From: a virus
Length of the DNA stretch: 50,916 bases
Virus record (IMG/VR): IMGVR_UViG_3300021420_000008
Location: 1 to 50,916 of that record
Strand: one strand, 5' to 3'
Every line of letters starts with the position of its first letter. Within the stretch, counting starts at the first letter, position 1. Below are positions 24,589 to 31,013 of the stretch, one piece after another. Below the pieces are notes generated by a model. That model worked only from the letters and a program-made list of their open reading frames with translations. It made no database searches and was not told the origin of the DNA. The position numbers were made by a program, and so were the translations under genes.

Positions 24589-24764
24589 TTTGCTGCTCCT
24601 AATTGTGCTTCCAGCTCCTTGATCCGTGCCTCGGCTACGGCGAGGTCGCACATCGGTATTGTGTAGGCTGGTGGGTCGTTAAAGCGACCGAAGTCCTCAT
24701 ACCCTCGCACCGAGATACACCAGCCTTCAGCGTTGCGCCAGCCTGTGATGGGGAGATCGGTCAT
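24585..24764 (-). CDS. Small unknown protein (59 aa)
   Basis: Starts at an ATG that overlaps the preceding stop as ATGA, and its end overlaps the nuclease start in the same way. The protein reads TDLPITGWRNAEGWCISVRG, then YEDFGRFNDPPAYTIPMCDL, and ends in a short coiled helix (AEARIKELEAQLGAAK). No known family. Its position makes it a link in the continuously coupled early operon. Confidence 0.65.
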   Translation of the reverse strand: MTDLPITGWRNAEGWCISVRGYEDFGRFNDPPAYTIPMCDLAVAEARIKELEAQLGAAK

Positions 24765-24997
24765 TGCGACTCCATCGGCCGCCACTCCCCGCACCACAGC
24801 CTCGGTTCCGTATTCGGCCACCCTCCGCAAGCAGTAGGCTGGAGACTGATCCCCTTGGGATCGAGGACATTCTGCTGCTGGGGCAACACCAACCACTGGA
24901 GCTGCGGCGGATGGCGCAAGCAGACGTAGCCGGCGCCGAGATCCTGGGGCCGGCCGACGTAATAGCAGTTCGAGCAGGCTTGCGCGGAGCGATTCAC
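24761..24997 (-). CDS. Small Cys-rich zinc-binding protein
   Basis: A 78-residue protein with an ATGA overlap at both ends. It contains CSNCYYVGRPQDL, then CLRHPPQLQ, later CGGWP and WCGEWRP, a five-Cys/His arrangement of a small zinc-binding domain found in many phage and prophage early proteins that share the ending W-C-G-E-W. Its role in them is not known. The spacing and Trp content make a structural zinc site likely. Confidence 0.7.
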   Translation of the reverse strand: MNRSAQACSNCYYVGRPQDLGAGYVCLRHPPQLQWLVLPQQQNVLDPKGISLQPTACGGWPNTEPRLWCGEWRPMESQ

Positions 24998-25296
24998 AGG
25001 TTGGCCTCGATCCAGTCAGCAATTTCGGCGAAGGAGCGACCGCTGTCGTTCATCGAGGCGATGTACTGAGCATTCTTGGGCGACAGTACCCAGTGAAAAC
25101 AATGCGGGCTCACACCGAGGACGTACTGCAATAGCCCCAGCGCGCAGAACCGATTCGCGCCGGTTGTGAGGGCGCCTTTAACCTGAACGAAGTTCCCTTG
25201 GCGGAGCACGCGGAGCCATTCCAGCTTCATCGTTTCCGGCATCGCGTGTGCGGGCTGAGCTTCGGCGAACAGTACTGGCTCGTTCATGTTAGACAT
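24994..25296 (-). CDS. Conserved small early protein (100 aa)
   Basis: Preceded by GAGGAGAAG. Residues 30-60 (VRLRQGNFVQVKGALTT area and RFCALGLLQYVLG) and the C-terminal SMNDSGRSFAEIADWIEANL match a widespread family of short bacterial and phage proteins in which a CALG-type segment is followed by NDxGxxFxxIAxxIE. Function is not known to me. It follows a stem-loop and the 40-aa double-glycine peptide gene. Confidence 0.65.
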   Translation of the reverse strand: MSNMNEPVLFAEAQPAHAMPETMKLEWLRVLRQGNFVQVKGALTTGANRFCALGLLQYVLGVSPHCFHWVLSPKNAQYIASMNDSGRSFAEIADWIEANL

Positions 25297-25321
25297 CTTC
25301 TTCTCCTCTGCTGGTTGTAAT

Positions 25322-25341
25322 CGGCCCCCTCGCGAGGGCCG
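25322..25341 (-). other. GC-rich stem-loop between peptide gene and next gene
   Basis: The sequence from 25322 to 25341 forms a stem with arms CGGCCC and GGGCCG around an eight-base loop. On the minus strand it lies seven bases after the stop of the 40-aa peptide gene and before the ribosome binding site of the next gene. No T-run follows, so it is not a standard terminator; it may protect the peptide message or mark a processing site. Confidence 0.5.
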
Positions 25342-25347
25342 CTTGGA

Positions 25348-25470
25348 TCAGTGATCAAAAATGATCGGATCAGGTTGAGCGGAACTACCAGTACCACCGG
25401 TAACTTCCTGGAGCTGCTCTGGTTCCAACTCGACCAGTTCTACCACCTCGACGACTTGTACATCGTTCAT
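25348..25470 (-). CDS. 40-aa peptide with double-glycine leader-like sequence
   Basis: A 40-residue frame with a strong ribosome binding site (AAGGAGAA, eight bases before the ATG). The first 26 residues are acidic and Val/Leu-rich (VVEVVELVELEPEQLQ), ending LQEVTGG; the last 14 (TGSSAQPDPIIFDH) are small and polar. This is the layout of a double-glycine leader, as in class II bacteriocins and other exported peptides, where cleavage follows GG. No peptidase-transporter gene is in the window, so processing would need host machinery. A second frame from 25549 overlaps it but is Arg-rich and lacks a binding site of its own. The gene is well supported; the leader interpretation is tentative. Confidence 0.6.
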   Translation of the reverse strand: MNDVQVVEVVELVELEPEQLQEVTGGTGSSAQPDPIIFDH

Positions 25471-25545
25471 GATGTGGTTCTCCTTCAACGCCCTGTGTTG
25501 CCCTGCACCGGAGCGGGCGGATCCGGGGCAGGTCGATCGACTGAG

Positions 25546-26739
25546 TCATGGCTGATTCCCGGTGGGCTTGCGTCGTTTGTGCCAGTCGTGTAATTGAGCG
25601 GCTGTTTGCGGGCTTTCCTCCAGCTCGTGCTCGAAGGCCAAGGCGGCGCGAGCAGCATCAAACTCAACCGTCTTGCGGTCTGCAACTCGCACAACCCCTT
25701 CTAATGCAGATCGCAACTGTTCGATCTTTGCATCCTTCTCCCTCACCAACCTGTCGTGGATCTCGCGGGGGATGGCGTCGGCTAACTTCTCGCGCAGTTC
25801 ATCGCGATCGTGCAGCAATGCTTCGGCCCATTCGTTCGGCGAGCGGGCTTCATTATCGCGTGTCCAGCCGCTTGCGCAGATCGAGCCAATGTCGCGCCAT
25901 TGTTCCTCAAGCTCCGCGATCTTCCCAAGCAAGACGGTGTAATGCGGCTCCGGGCCCTTGCCGGCTAGCGGTTGAGAGCCAACCTGCTGGGGGTCGTCAA
26001 TCTGGTGCTCATCTCCAGATAGCTCACTGGCCCCCAGCAAGCCCCGAGTTTCCTCGGGCTGCCGCGTCTCTCGACCGGCATTTTCTTGATTCGATGAGGC
26101 TGGCGGTTGAGGGGCGGCGTACAGCGGCTGCCACTTGCACGGCATACTGGGCGGCTCAATCGTGCTTGGATCATAGCTGCTATATGTAGTTGCGCCGTAA
26201 TTTCCGCAATAGCGCCACGCTACCGGCTTCGTGTCCGGGGAAGGTTGAGGGACGGCGTCAAATAGATACCTGCGGCTAACTGCGGCCGGATTCTCCGGTT
26301 CGCTGGCATAGCCCAGGTGCTCATTACCGTTAGCGAACTTCTCGATGTAGGCCACCGCCTTCGCCTCCTTGATCTGTGCCAGAGCGCGCTCATCTGGCGG
26401 TGTGCTGTGAAATTCGCAAGCCCTACGTAACCGCTCAATCTCCGCATCCTTCTCCGCGATCAGCACGGCGGCGGAGGGAGGGACGGCGTATATGGCAGTT
26501 GTAGGATTTAGTCTGCTACCGTGTCTGAACATTAAAACGCTAATCGACAGACAATCTGGATCTTTCAATTTGTCAAATTCTGATGTTAGAGCGTGTGCCA
26601 CCGGCTCCGGCTGCTGCGCAAGGGCGGCGTCGATGCGGGCTATTAGCTCGGCATCCGGCTTGCTCCCGACGCCAACGAACACATAGCTATCGAGCCTGTC
26701 GCGCGCCTTCCGCAGCAGTTCGCGCAATGGGTCAGTCAT
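25546..26739 (-). CDS. Ea22-like early protein
   Basis: A 397-residue protein. The segments KPVAWRYCGN and WQPLYAAPQPP are the typical signature of Ead/Ea22-like early proteins of lambdoid and related phages, in which PVAW and PLY(A)AP mark short modular repeats. A second copy is degraded (EPVAHALTS, TAIYAVPP). Helical charged linkers join them (AEKDAEIERLRRACEFH, VREKDAKIEQLRSALEGV), and the C-terminal part includes ASGWTRDNEARSPNEWAEAL. These proteins vary in length by module exchange. Function in infection is unknown. Its start overlaps the end of the Cys/His-rich gene. Confidence 0.7.
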   Translation of the reverse strand: MTDPLRELLRKARDRLDSYVFVGVGSKPDAELIARIDAALAQQPEPVAHALTSEFDKLKDPDCLSISVLMFRHGSRLNPTTAIYAVPPSAAVLIAEKDAEIERLRRACEFHSTPPDERALAQIKEAKAVAYIEKFANGNEHLGYASEPENPAAVSRRYLFDAVPQPSPDTKPVAWRYCGNYGATTYSSYDPSTIEPPSMPCKWQPLYAAPQPPASSNQENAGRETRQPEETRGLLGASELSGDEHQIDDPQQVGSQPLAGKGPEPHYTVLLGKIAELEEQWRDIGSICASGWTRDNEARSPNEWAEALLHDRDELREKLADAIPREIHDRLVREKDAKIEQLRSALEGVVRVADRKTVEFDAARAALAFEHELEESPQTAAQLHDWHKRRKPTGNQP

Positions 26740-26899
26740 GGCTCACTCTCTCAACGCTGTACACAGCGCAAGGACATCTTGGGATCAGACATCCAGTTTT
26801 ATCGTGATTCCAGTGAGGGTGATGGCATCTGCCGCAGCCGTAACCTTTGCCATATCGCCATCGGTTAAACGCGTAGTACAGGCAATTGAATAGGCTCAC
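26732..26899 (-). CDS. 55-aa Cys/His-rich zinc-binding protein
   Basis: The GTG start overlaps the preceding stop as GTGA and the end overlaps the Ea22-like start by eight bases, leaving no gap on either side. The protein carries GKGYGCGRCHHPHWNHD, then CLIPRCPC: six Cys and four His within 32 residues, enough for one or two zinc sites. The first 15 residues are aromatic (LFNCLYYAFNRWRYG). The frame fills exactly what would otherwise be an empty 157-base gap. Function unknown; a nucleic-acid or protein-binding role is possible. Confidence 0.7.
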   Translation of the reverse strand: MSLFNCLYYAFNRWRYGKGYGCGRCHHPHWNHDKTGCLIPRCPCAVYSVERVSHD

Positions 26900-27306
26900 G
26901 TCCCCTCCCCCAGCTTAGGCGCGGCGGCGAGCATGTATTCGATCATCTGCCTCGTCTGTGTTGCGGTCAGAAGATTTGTGCCAACCGGCCACTGCCGCGC
27001 GTAACCCATTGCATCTGGTTTGCGCCCATCAAAACTGATACCGCAGTCGGGCGCGAAGTCTTTCGGCAGAGGCCAAAGCAAGAAGCGCTCTACCATTTGA
27101 TCTACGAACTGATTGGGGTCGTAGACCTCAGGCGGATTCGACGTAGCGAAAGCGGCTCCGTCATCGTGCACCCACCCGGGCCGCTGGCGGGCGAGGGCGA
27201 TGAGGCGTACAAAGCTGTCGAGTGACATCGCAGCGACATAACCATCAGTCGCGTACACTTCCTCTGTCGCTAGCAGCCTCAGCGCCTCCTCGTGCTCTGG
27301 TGTCAT
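26896..27306 (-). CDS. Conserved phage protein with WP-GTNLLT motif
   Basis: A 136-residue protein with an ATGA overlap with the previous gene. Residues 72-95 (VERFLLWPLPKDFAPDCGIS) and 108-130 (WPVGTNLLTATQTRQMIEYM) are a pair of segments that recur together in many phage early proteins. The N-terminal half is helical (EHEEALRLLATEEVY, SLDSFVRLIALARQR). No catalytic motif is evident. Function unknown; it is part of the coupled early operon. Confidence 0.7.
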   Translation of the reverse strand: MTPEHEEALRLLATEEVYATDGYVAAMSLDSFVRLIALARQRPGWVHDDGAAFATSNPPEVYDPNQFVDQMVERFLLWPLPKDFAPDCGISFDGRKPDAMGYARQWPVGTNLLTATQTRQMIEYMLAAAPKLGEGT

Positions 27307-27512
27307 GATATCCCCAGCTCCTTCTCCAGCTCCTCGAAGCTCGGTACGGCAGCCTTGACCTTCTTGCGCTTCGCCGAGTCACTCGCCTGCGCTGCGGCGG
27401 CTCGCCCCTCGCGGAGGATGGCGGTGGACTGCTTTAACTCCTCCACCGTCAGCGTCCCGTCCAGGGCTTTGGCCCTCCAAACGGCTACTTGAGCTTGCAC
27501 TTCAGGTGTCAT
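27303..27512 (-). CDS. Small early protein (69 aa)
   Basis: Starts at an ATG with GGAAGGT upstream. The helix VAVWRAKALDGTLTVEELKQ followed by AILREGRAAAAQASDS resembles a family of small phage proteins with WRAKAxDGTLTxEE. The rest is basic then acidic (AKRKKVKAAVPSFEELEKEL). No known function. Confidence 0.65.
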   Translation of the reverse strand: MTPEVQAQVAVWRAKALDGTLTVEELKQSTAILREGRAAAAQASDSAKRKKVKAAVPSFEELEKELGIS

Positions 27513-27685
27513 GGTGCTACCTTCCATAACCAAGTAATAGTGCCCGCTATCATTAACAAGAATCCTGTCAGCAGGCAGAACACACCGATGTTGCAGATCC
27601 AGTCAGGAATAACTAGCTGACTGCTCAGATCGAGTTCCATGACTGTATAGCCTACCAAGAAGAGGGAGAGTCCCACAGCCATCAT
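27509..27685 (-). CDS. Small two-helix membrane protein (58 aa)
   Basis: Starts at an ATG overlapping the preceding stop as ATGA. Two hydrophobic helices are visible, MAVGLSLFLVGYTVMELDL and ICNIGVFCLLTGFLLMIAGT, with a short connecting segment (SSQLVIPDW) and the ending ITWLWKVAP. Function unknown. Early phage membrane peptides sometimes act in superinfection exclusion or inhibit host functions, but nothing here shows this. Confidence 0.65.
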   Translation of the reverse strand: MMAVGLSLFLVGYTVMELDLSSQLVIPDWICNIGVFCLLTGFLLMIAGTITWLWKVAP

Positions 27686-27960
27686 TCCGAGGTGACCTCC
27701 TCGAACCGCTGCTTCAGGGCCTGAATCATCCCCTTCGGCCCGCGGACGAAAAAGCCGAGAGGGAAGCCGTAAGGGGAGAGATCGAGCGTAGCCTGGTCGA
27801 AGTACTCGCGGATGCGCTCCAGGATGAACTGCTGCCACGCTCCTTGTGGCACTCTGCGTTCTGCGTCGCTCCACAAGAGCAGCTCCACTCGCTGCTTCTC
27901 CGCCGCAGGCACAGTTACGTGAATGTGCTCCAACGGAACAGGTGATGGTCTCCGTGGCAT
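27682..27960 (-). CDS. Conserved small early protein (92 aa)
   Basis: The ATG overlaps the preceding stop as TGATG. The first half is EHIHVTVPAAEKQRVELLLW, then VPQGAWQQFILERIREYFDQ, a ribbon-helix-helix-like pattern (strand, helix, helix) also seen in phage proteins with VP.GA. The end (FFVRGPKGMIQALKQRFEEV) is charged. A DNA-binding role is possible; I cannot show it. Confidence 0.6.
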   Translation of the reverse strand: MPRRPSPVPLEHIHVTVPAAEKQRVELLLWSDAERRVPQGAWQQFILERIREYFDQATLDLSPYGFPLGFFVRGPKGMIQALKQRFEEVTSE

Positions 27961-28244
27961 CAGCCCAGCTCCTTCCCCTCACCTATGGCCCTGGCCTTCA
28001 TCAGCATCCGTTGCGAATCTCGCCAGAGCTGCTTGAGCGCCTCCTCCATTCGCTCTGGCCAAGGCGGCTGCTCCGTCATCACGCCGATGACCTTGAATCC
28101 GCCTTCCTTGAGTGCTACGCAGCAGAAGAACTTACACTCCCCGCTCTCAACGATTTCGACGAGCTGCTGGACCTGAGAGCGAGCGTGCTCTTTCCGCACT
28201 TCTTCTGTCGCACCTGCGTAGAATGATTCTTCGGCTTCGGCCAT
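27960..28244 (-). CDS. First gene of internal early transcript (94 aa)
   Basis: A 94-residue protein at the start of the transcript from the promoter at 28288-28316. The ATG lies about 37 bases after the expected transcription start. It is charged and helical at both ends (EEVRKEHARSQVQQLVEIVE and MEEALKQLWRDSQRMLMKAR) with a central strand pair CKFFCCVALKEGGFKVIGVM. No known family. It is followed by a coupled chain of small genes. Confidence 0.6.
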   Translation of the reverse strand: MAEAEESFYAGATEEVRKEHARSQVQQLVEIVESGECKFFCCVALKEGGFKVIGVMTEQPPWPERMEEALKQLWRDSQRMLMKARAIGEGKELG

Positions 28245-28277
28245 AGAGCCTCGTTAGGTGGACTGGTGAGGACGGGC

Positions 28278-28293
28278 AAACGTGAACATGATA
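28278..28293 (-). promoter_or_regulatory. Operator-like 16-mer on the -10 box
   Basis: On the minus strand the bases read TATCATGTTCACGTTT, matching the consensus TAnCrTGTTCAyGTTT of the sites at 35477, 35822 and 35880. It covers the -10 element and transcription start of the promoter at 28288-28316. A protein bound here would block initiation, so a repressor site is likely. The core (CGTG-TT-CACG type) has two-fold symmetry, as expected for a dimeric regulator. Confidence 0.6.
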
Positions 28294-28316
28294 CGTCCAC
28301 GTGGCCCAGTTGTCAA
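28288..28316 (-). promoter_or_regulatory. Sigma70-type early promoter
   Basis: On the minus strand TTGACA (28316-28311), a spacer of exactly 17 bases and TATCAT (28293-28288). It precedes the 27960-28244 gene by about 37 bases from the expected start. The operator-like 16-mer overlaps its -10 region. The promoter stands in the only clear gap of this gene chain and lets the distal early genes be expressed separately from the proximal ones. Confidence 0.75.
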
Positions 28317-28335
28317 TACCATGAATCCGTAAACT

Positions 28336-28524
28336 TCAATCCCCTTCCTCTCCGTCCTCTTCCTCCTCTTCCTCCTCATCTGGATCCGTCTGCAGCTCAA
28401 TCACCTCCGATCCGTAAACGGCTCCTGTGATGGGCCGCAGATCATCGGCGTCTGCGTCATAGGCCTTTACGGATGAGAGTGCAGGATAGCGAGAGAGAAG
28501 GGCGATCAATTCCGCTGCGGTCAT
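28336..28524 (-). CDS. Small acidic protein (62 aa)
   Basis: Preceded by AAGGAG. The protein has a helical start (TAAELIALLSRYPALSSVKA), a beta part (LRPITGAVYGSEVIELQTD) and a pure acidic tail (PDEEEEEEEDGEEGD). Acidic small proteins of phages sometimes mimic DNA, but the tail here is short. The Rho-independent terminator for the upstream gene lies directly before its ribosome binding site, so its expression must depend on read-through, or on a promoter I cannot see. Confidence 0.65.
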   Translation of the reverse strand: MTAAELIALLSRYPALSSVKAYDADADDLRPITGAVYGSEVIELQTDPDEEEEEEEDGEEGD

Positions 28525-28541
28525 CTTGGCGACTCCTTGGG

Positions 28542-28573
28542 AAAAAATCCCCCTGGGCCTTTGTGCCAGGGGG
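28542..28573 (-). terminator. Rho-independent terminator
   Basis: On the minus strand the arms CCCCCTGG and CCAGGGGG form an eight-base-pair stem around a nine-base loop, followed directly by A and six T. It lies 29 bases after the stop of the 28603-29364 gene. A second small hairpin (AGCTCT/AGAGCT, 28575-28591) precedes it. The stem and T-run are of standard strength. It separates the proximal early transcript from the part driven by the promoter at 28288-28316, with the acidic protein gene between. Confidence 0.85.
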
Positions 28574-28602
28574 TAGCTCTCAGGAAGAGCTAAGGGGATT
28601 CC

Positions 28603-29364
28603 TCAGACCTGCAGCCCAGCTGCCAGCTCCGCATCGGCGTCGATCTTCGTGGCCTTGGCTGCCTTCTCCTCCTCCATCCGCCGGACGATCTGGCCGACCT
28701 TGGACTTGGGATTGCGGAACGAGGCGTAGAGTGCGGCGCGGCTCAGGGATTCCCCCTTGGCTTTGGCGGCGTCGAGCTTGCCCTGCAGGTAGGCCTTGAT
28801 CTCCTGCATCGTCTTGCCGCTGGCCTCCATGAGGGCCTTGATCACGACGGAGGCGCCGCCAAAGCTCTCTCCTGGCTCCCTCGTGCTCCACGAGCCTGCG
28901 TTGAGCTTGTCGATGATTGCATCCACAGCGACTACCATGTCATCGACATCCTCTTCCCCTGCGGTCTCGTCCCCGATCTTCTGACTCGCCCCGTGCCCGA
29001 TGAAGCGGATCAAAAGGGAGTCGGGCGGCGAGAACTCCCTCGTTTCTCCGTTGCGGAAGTCGAACCTGACTTTCGCATACTGATCCCCATCTTGGGGATC
29101 CTCATCGTGCCAGGTTTCGAGATCCTTGCTGTAGAGAACGGTCTTGTTCATCTTCTTCTTCCCGGCGAAGTCGACCTCCCGGCCGTCGCTGAGCTTGATC
29201 TTCACGTACTCCGTGGGGGCGCGTTTCGCCTTCGCCGCCTTGTCGGCCGGAGCCGTCGCTGCGGGAGGGAGAGGATGCTGGGCTCCAGGATGCTGCCCTG
29301 GGGGATGCTTCGCGTTGCCTCCGCTTGCGGCCGCCTGTTCGTGTGCTGCTTGGGGAATGTTCAT
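28603..29364 (-). CDS. Early protein of unknown function (253 aa)
   Basis: A 253-residue protein with a Gln/Ala/Pro/His-rich disordered N-terminus (PGQHPGAQHPLPPAATAPAD) and a Lys-rich linker. From residue 50, YVKIKLSDGREVDFAGKK, then RFDFRNGETREFSPPDSL form a beta-rich domain, followed by helices (DDMVVAVDAIIDKLNAGSWS, and AALYASFRNPKSKVGQIVRR). It is the best-expressed candidate of this region, since a strong terminator follows it directly. The domain pattern suggests nucleic-acid binding, but I know no family for it. Confidence 0.65.
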   Translation of the reverse strand: MNIPQAAHEQAAASGGNAKHPPGQHPGAQHPLPPAATAPADKAAKAKRAPTEYVKIKLSDGREVDFAGKKKMNKTVLYSKDLETWHDEDPQDGDQYAKVRFDFRNGETREFSPPDSLLIRFIGHGASQKIGDETAGEEDVDDMVVAVDAIIDKLNAGSWSTREPGESFGGASVVIKALMEASGKTMQEIKAYLQGKLDAAKAKGESLSRAALYASFRNPKSKVGQIVRRMEEEKAAKATKIDADAELAAGLQV

Positions 29365-29380
29365 GTTGCTGTGCTCCTCA

Positions 29381-29677
29381 TCATTGAGTGACGTCTTCTG
29401 GGCGCGTCACGGATTCCGCAGCTTGCTGCCCCTCATTCAGGGGCTTCAGACAGGAATCGAACCACTTCTCTATCGGGTCATAACAGTGTGCGCAGCGTAA
29501 CGGTTCTTCAAGACTCCAGAGCCAATCACCGGGCTTGCTATGTGCGTCGTATGCTGTCATTACTCTAACTACTCTGCCGATGTGACACATACAGTTCCCT
29601 GCCCGTCCGTAGGCTCCTGAGAGTCCTGTGAGAGGACTCCCTACTATGATGGCCAAATCATCTGGCTTGCAGTTCAT
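29381..29677 (-). CDS. Conserved phage protein with CHCxP segment (98 aa)
   Basis: From an ATG with AAGGAGAAA upstream. The N-terminus CKPDDLAIIVGS and later NCMCHIGRVVRVM, then GDWLWSLEEPLRCAHCYDPI and SCLKPLNEGQQ are features of a common small phage family whose members begin MKCKPGDLA and have a beta-barrel-like SH3-type core. The extra CxxC (CAHC) and CMC could hold a zinc ion. It is the first gene after the promoter at 29739-29767. Function unknown. Confidence 0.7.
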   Translation of the reverse strand: MNCKPDDLAIIVGSPLTGLSGAYGRAGNCMCHIGRVVRVMTAYDAHSKPGDWLWSLEEPLRCAHCYDPIEKWFDSCLKPLNEGQQAAESVTRPEDVTQ

Positions 29678-29738
29678 CTTGTTTCTCCTTCGTGCTGCCC
29701 CGCTCCTGCCTCTGGCAGGCGGAGCCCTATCGCGCGCG

Positions 29739-29767
29739 ATTGTCTCACGCCAGGGACCCGAATGCAA
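29739..29767 (-). promoter_or_regulatory. Early promoter with shared -35 box
   Basis: On the minus strand TTGCAT (29767-29762), 17 bases, GACAAT (29744-29739). The 14 bases AAATGCGGGATTGC (29777-29764 on the minus strand) covering the upstream edge and -35 are identical to those of the promoter at 34197-34225. A 12-bp palindrome ATCGCGCGCGAT (29729-29740) covers the expected start and a hairpin CCTGCC/GGCAGG (29705-29719) lies in the leader. It would drive the gene at 29381-29677. The 135-bp gap holds no gene. Confidence 0.5.
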
Positions 29768-29812
29768 TCCCGCATTTATGGCAATCGTGGGGACGGTGAC
29801 AGACCCTCATTC

Positions 29813-30022
29813 CTAGCCTTGTGCGAAGTAGGCAGCCTGCTTCGCTCGCTCCATCTCCCTCGCTGCCAGCAGCCCACAGATATTGAGCACGATGCGCTCG
29901 AGGCGAGCGAGTCTGAGATCAATGGATTCTTTCTCCCCAGCTGCTACCCTTGCTGCCATTATAGCAAGATCAGCCTGGAGCATAGACACAAAGTCGGACG
30001 GAGCTTGTCCTGGATTGCTCAT
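29813..30022 (-). CDS. Small coiled-coil protein (69 aa)
   Basis: The ATG overlaps the preceding stop as ATGA, with GGAGGATAA upstream. It is a helical protein (FVSMLQADLAIMAARVAAGE, then DLRLARLERIVLNICGLLAA), with a basic, Ala-rich end. The pattern suggests a coiled-coil dimer. No known function. Confidence 0.6.
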   Translation of the reverse strand: MSNPGQAPSDFVSMLQADLAIMAARVAAGEKESIDLRLARLERIVLNICGLLAAREMERAKQAAYFAQG

Positions 30023-30372
30023 TTATCCTCCCTGTAATCAGTTTGATCGCAGATCCCCCAAAGCGCCTCGACATCAAAGTGAGGGCCAAACACTCGCCGC
30101 CCGCGCCACTTGAACGCTTCCCTCGCCCTGTGCTCCATTGAGGTGATGCAGAGCTTGAAACAGGTCTGCACGATCTCGCTCTGGGTCATCTCCGGCGATA
30201 AGCGCCACTGGCGGGTGTACTGCAGTGTCGGCTTGCGGCTGAAGGTGTCGGGGTCCATGTAAACTGCGGAGAGCATGATCCCCCCGTGCGCTTCGCGCAC
30301 ATGAAAGTGATAGGTCGAGTGCGGGTCGAACTCGCACTGCTTCACCACCTCCCGCATTTCCTCAAGAGTCAA
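30019..30372 (-). CDS. Conserved phage protein with FKWRGRRVFGPH motif (117 aa)
   Basis: Starts at TTG with GGAGGGAACCC upstream, overlapping the preceding gene by 11 bases. The helix EEMREVVKQCEFDPHSTYHF, strands GIMLSAVYMDPDTFSRKP, and the C-terminal HRAREAFKWRGRRVFGPHFD occur together in a family of small phage proteins, always with this RRVFGPHF ending. It is in the coupled early gene chain. Function unknown. Confidence 0.7.
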   Translation of the reverse strand: MTLEEMREVVKQCEFDPHSTYHFHVREAHGGIMLSAVYMDPDTFSRKPTLQYTRQWRLSPEMTQSEIVQTCFKLCITSMEHRAREAFKWRGRRVFGPHFDVEALWGICDQTDYREDK

Positions 30373-30550
30373 GGGTTCCCTCCGTCAGTTCGAACTCTAC
30401 TGTGATCTTGCTGATTGCTCTGTTTATCGGGCCAGAGTTCAGCTGAATGACCTTCGGTCCTCCCTGCCATGAAACATCAACCTGCATTGCTTGTCCTCGT
30501 GGCTCGATGGCAAAGCCTGGAGGTGCAAACCAAGTGAGCTTGAGGGTCAT
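30362..30550 (-). CDS. Small beta-rich protein (62 aa)
   Basis: Starts at an ATG three bases after the preceding stop. Short strands such as TLKLTWFAPPGFAIEP, VDVSWQGGPKVIQL and KITVEFELTEG suggest a small beta-sandwich or barrel. No Cys or charged motif. Function unknown; the gene overlaps the next one. Confidence 0.6.
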   Translation of the reverse strand: MTLKLTWFAPPGFAIEPRGQAMQVDVSWQGGPKVIQLNSGPINRAISKITVEFELTEGTLDS

Positions 30551-30553
30551 CGC

Positions 30554-30769
30554 CTAGCGCTCCCTCTGCATCCATTCCAGCGCAATCAGCATCCCCACAA
30601 TTGCGCGGAGGTACAGCTCCCTTCGGGGTGACAGGCGGAGGAAGTCGACCTGCTTCGAAACCGCCTCCCCTGCGGCATCCACTTCCGTCTGCTCCAGCTC
30701 GCCATTCTTCCCTTCATGTACGAGGGAGAAGTAATATTCTCCGTCTACGATCATGCATCGGCTTGCCAT
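30554..30769 (-). CDS. Small early protein (71 aa)
   Basis: Starts at an ATG with GGGGAAGTGAG upstream, two bases from the preceding stop. The first part is a strand pair (CMIVDGEYYFSLVHEG), then an acidic helix (LEQTEVDAAGEAVSKQVDFL) and a basic, hydrophobic C-terminal helix (RRELYLRAIVGMLIALEWMQ). No known family. Extending the frame upstream would run into the preceding gene. Confidence 0.6.
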   Translation of the reverse strand: MASRCMIVDGEYYFSLVHEGKNGELEQTEVDAAGEAVSKQVDFLRLSPRRELYLRAIVGMLIALEWMQRER

Positions 30770-30770
30770 C

Positions 30771-31010
30771 TCACTTCCCCCAGTTGAGTGCAATCTCTTC
30801 GGTCGCCCAGCGGCCAAAGATGTGCATAGCAGGTCTGCCTCTGATATCTGGACGCCCAAGGATGCGCTTGCATTCATCCAGCTCCAGCCCTGTCGCCTGC
30901 ACGAAGTGAGTGTATTCGAGGATCTTGCCCAGCTCGCTGGGAGTGGGCGGTTTGCCGTACTTCAGCTCCATCTCTGGATCTCCGTCGCTGTCGAGAATGA
31001 AGAGGCTCAT
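30771..31010 (-). CDS. Small early protein (79 aa)
   Basis: Begins four bases after the stop of the membrane peptide gene, with GGGGGAT as ribosome binding site. It has LFILDSDGDPEMELKYGK, then LGKILEYTHFVQATGLELDE and a positively charged end. The DSDGDPE segment resembles a calcium-binding loop but is not followed by an EF-hand helix of the usual form. Function unknown. Confidence 0.6.
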   Translation of the reverse strand: MSLFILDSDGDPEMELKYGKPPTPSELGKILEYTHFVQATGLELDECKRILGRPDIRGRPAMHIFGRWATEEIALNWGK

Positions 31011-31013
31011 CGC

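Noticed and set aside
25387-25549. 54-residue frame starting with an ATGA overlap at the Ea22-like stop
   Set aside because: It overlaps the 40-aa peptide gene in another phase and is Arg/Gly-rich as expected of a shadow frame; the peptide gene has the better ribosome binding site. I cannot fully exclude it.
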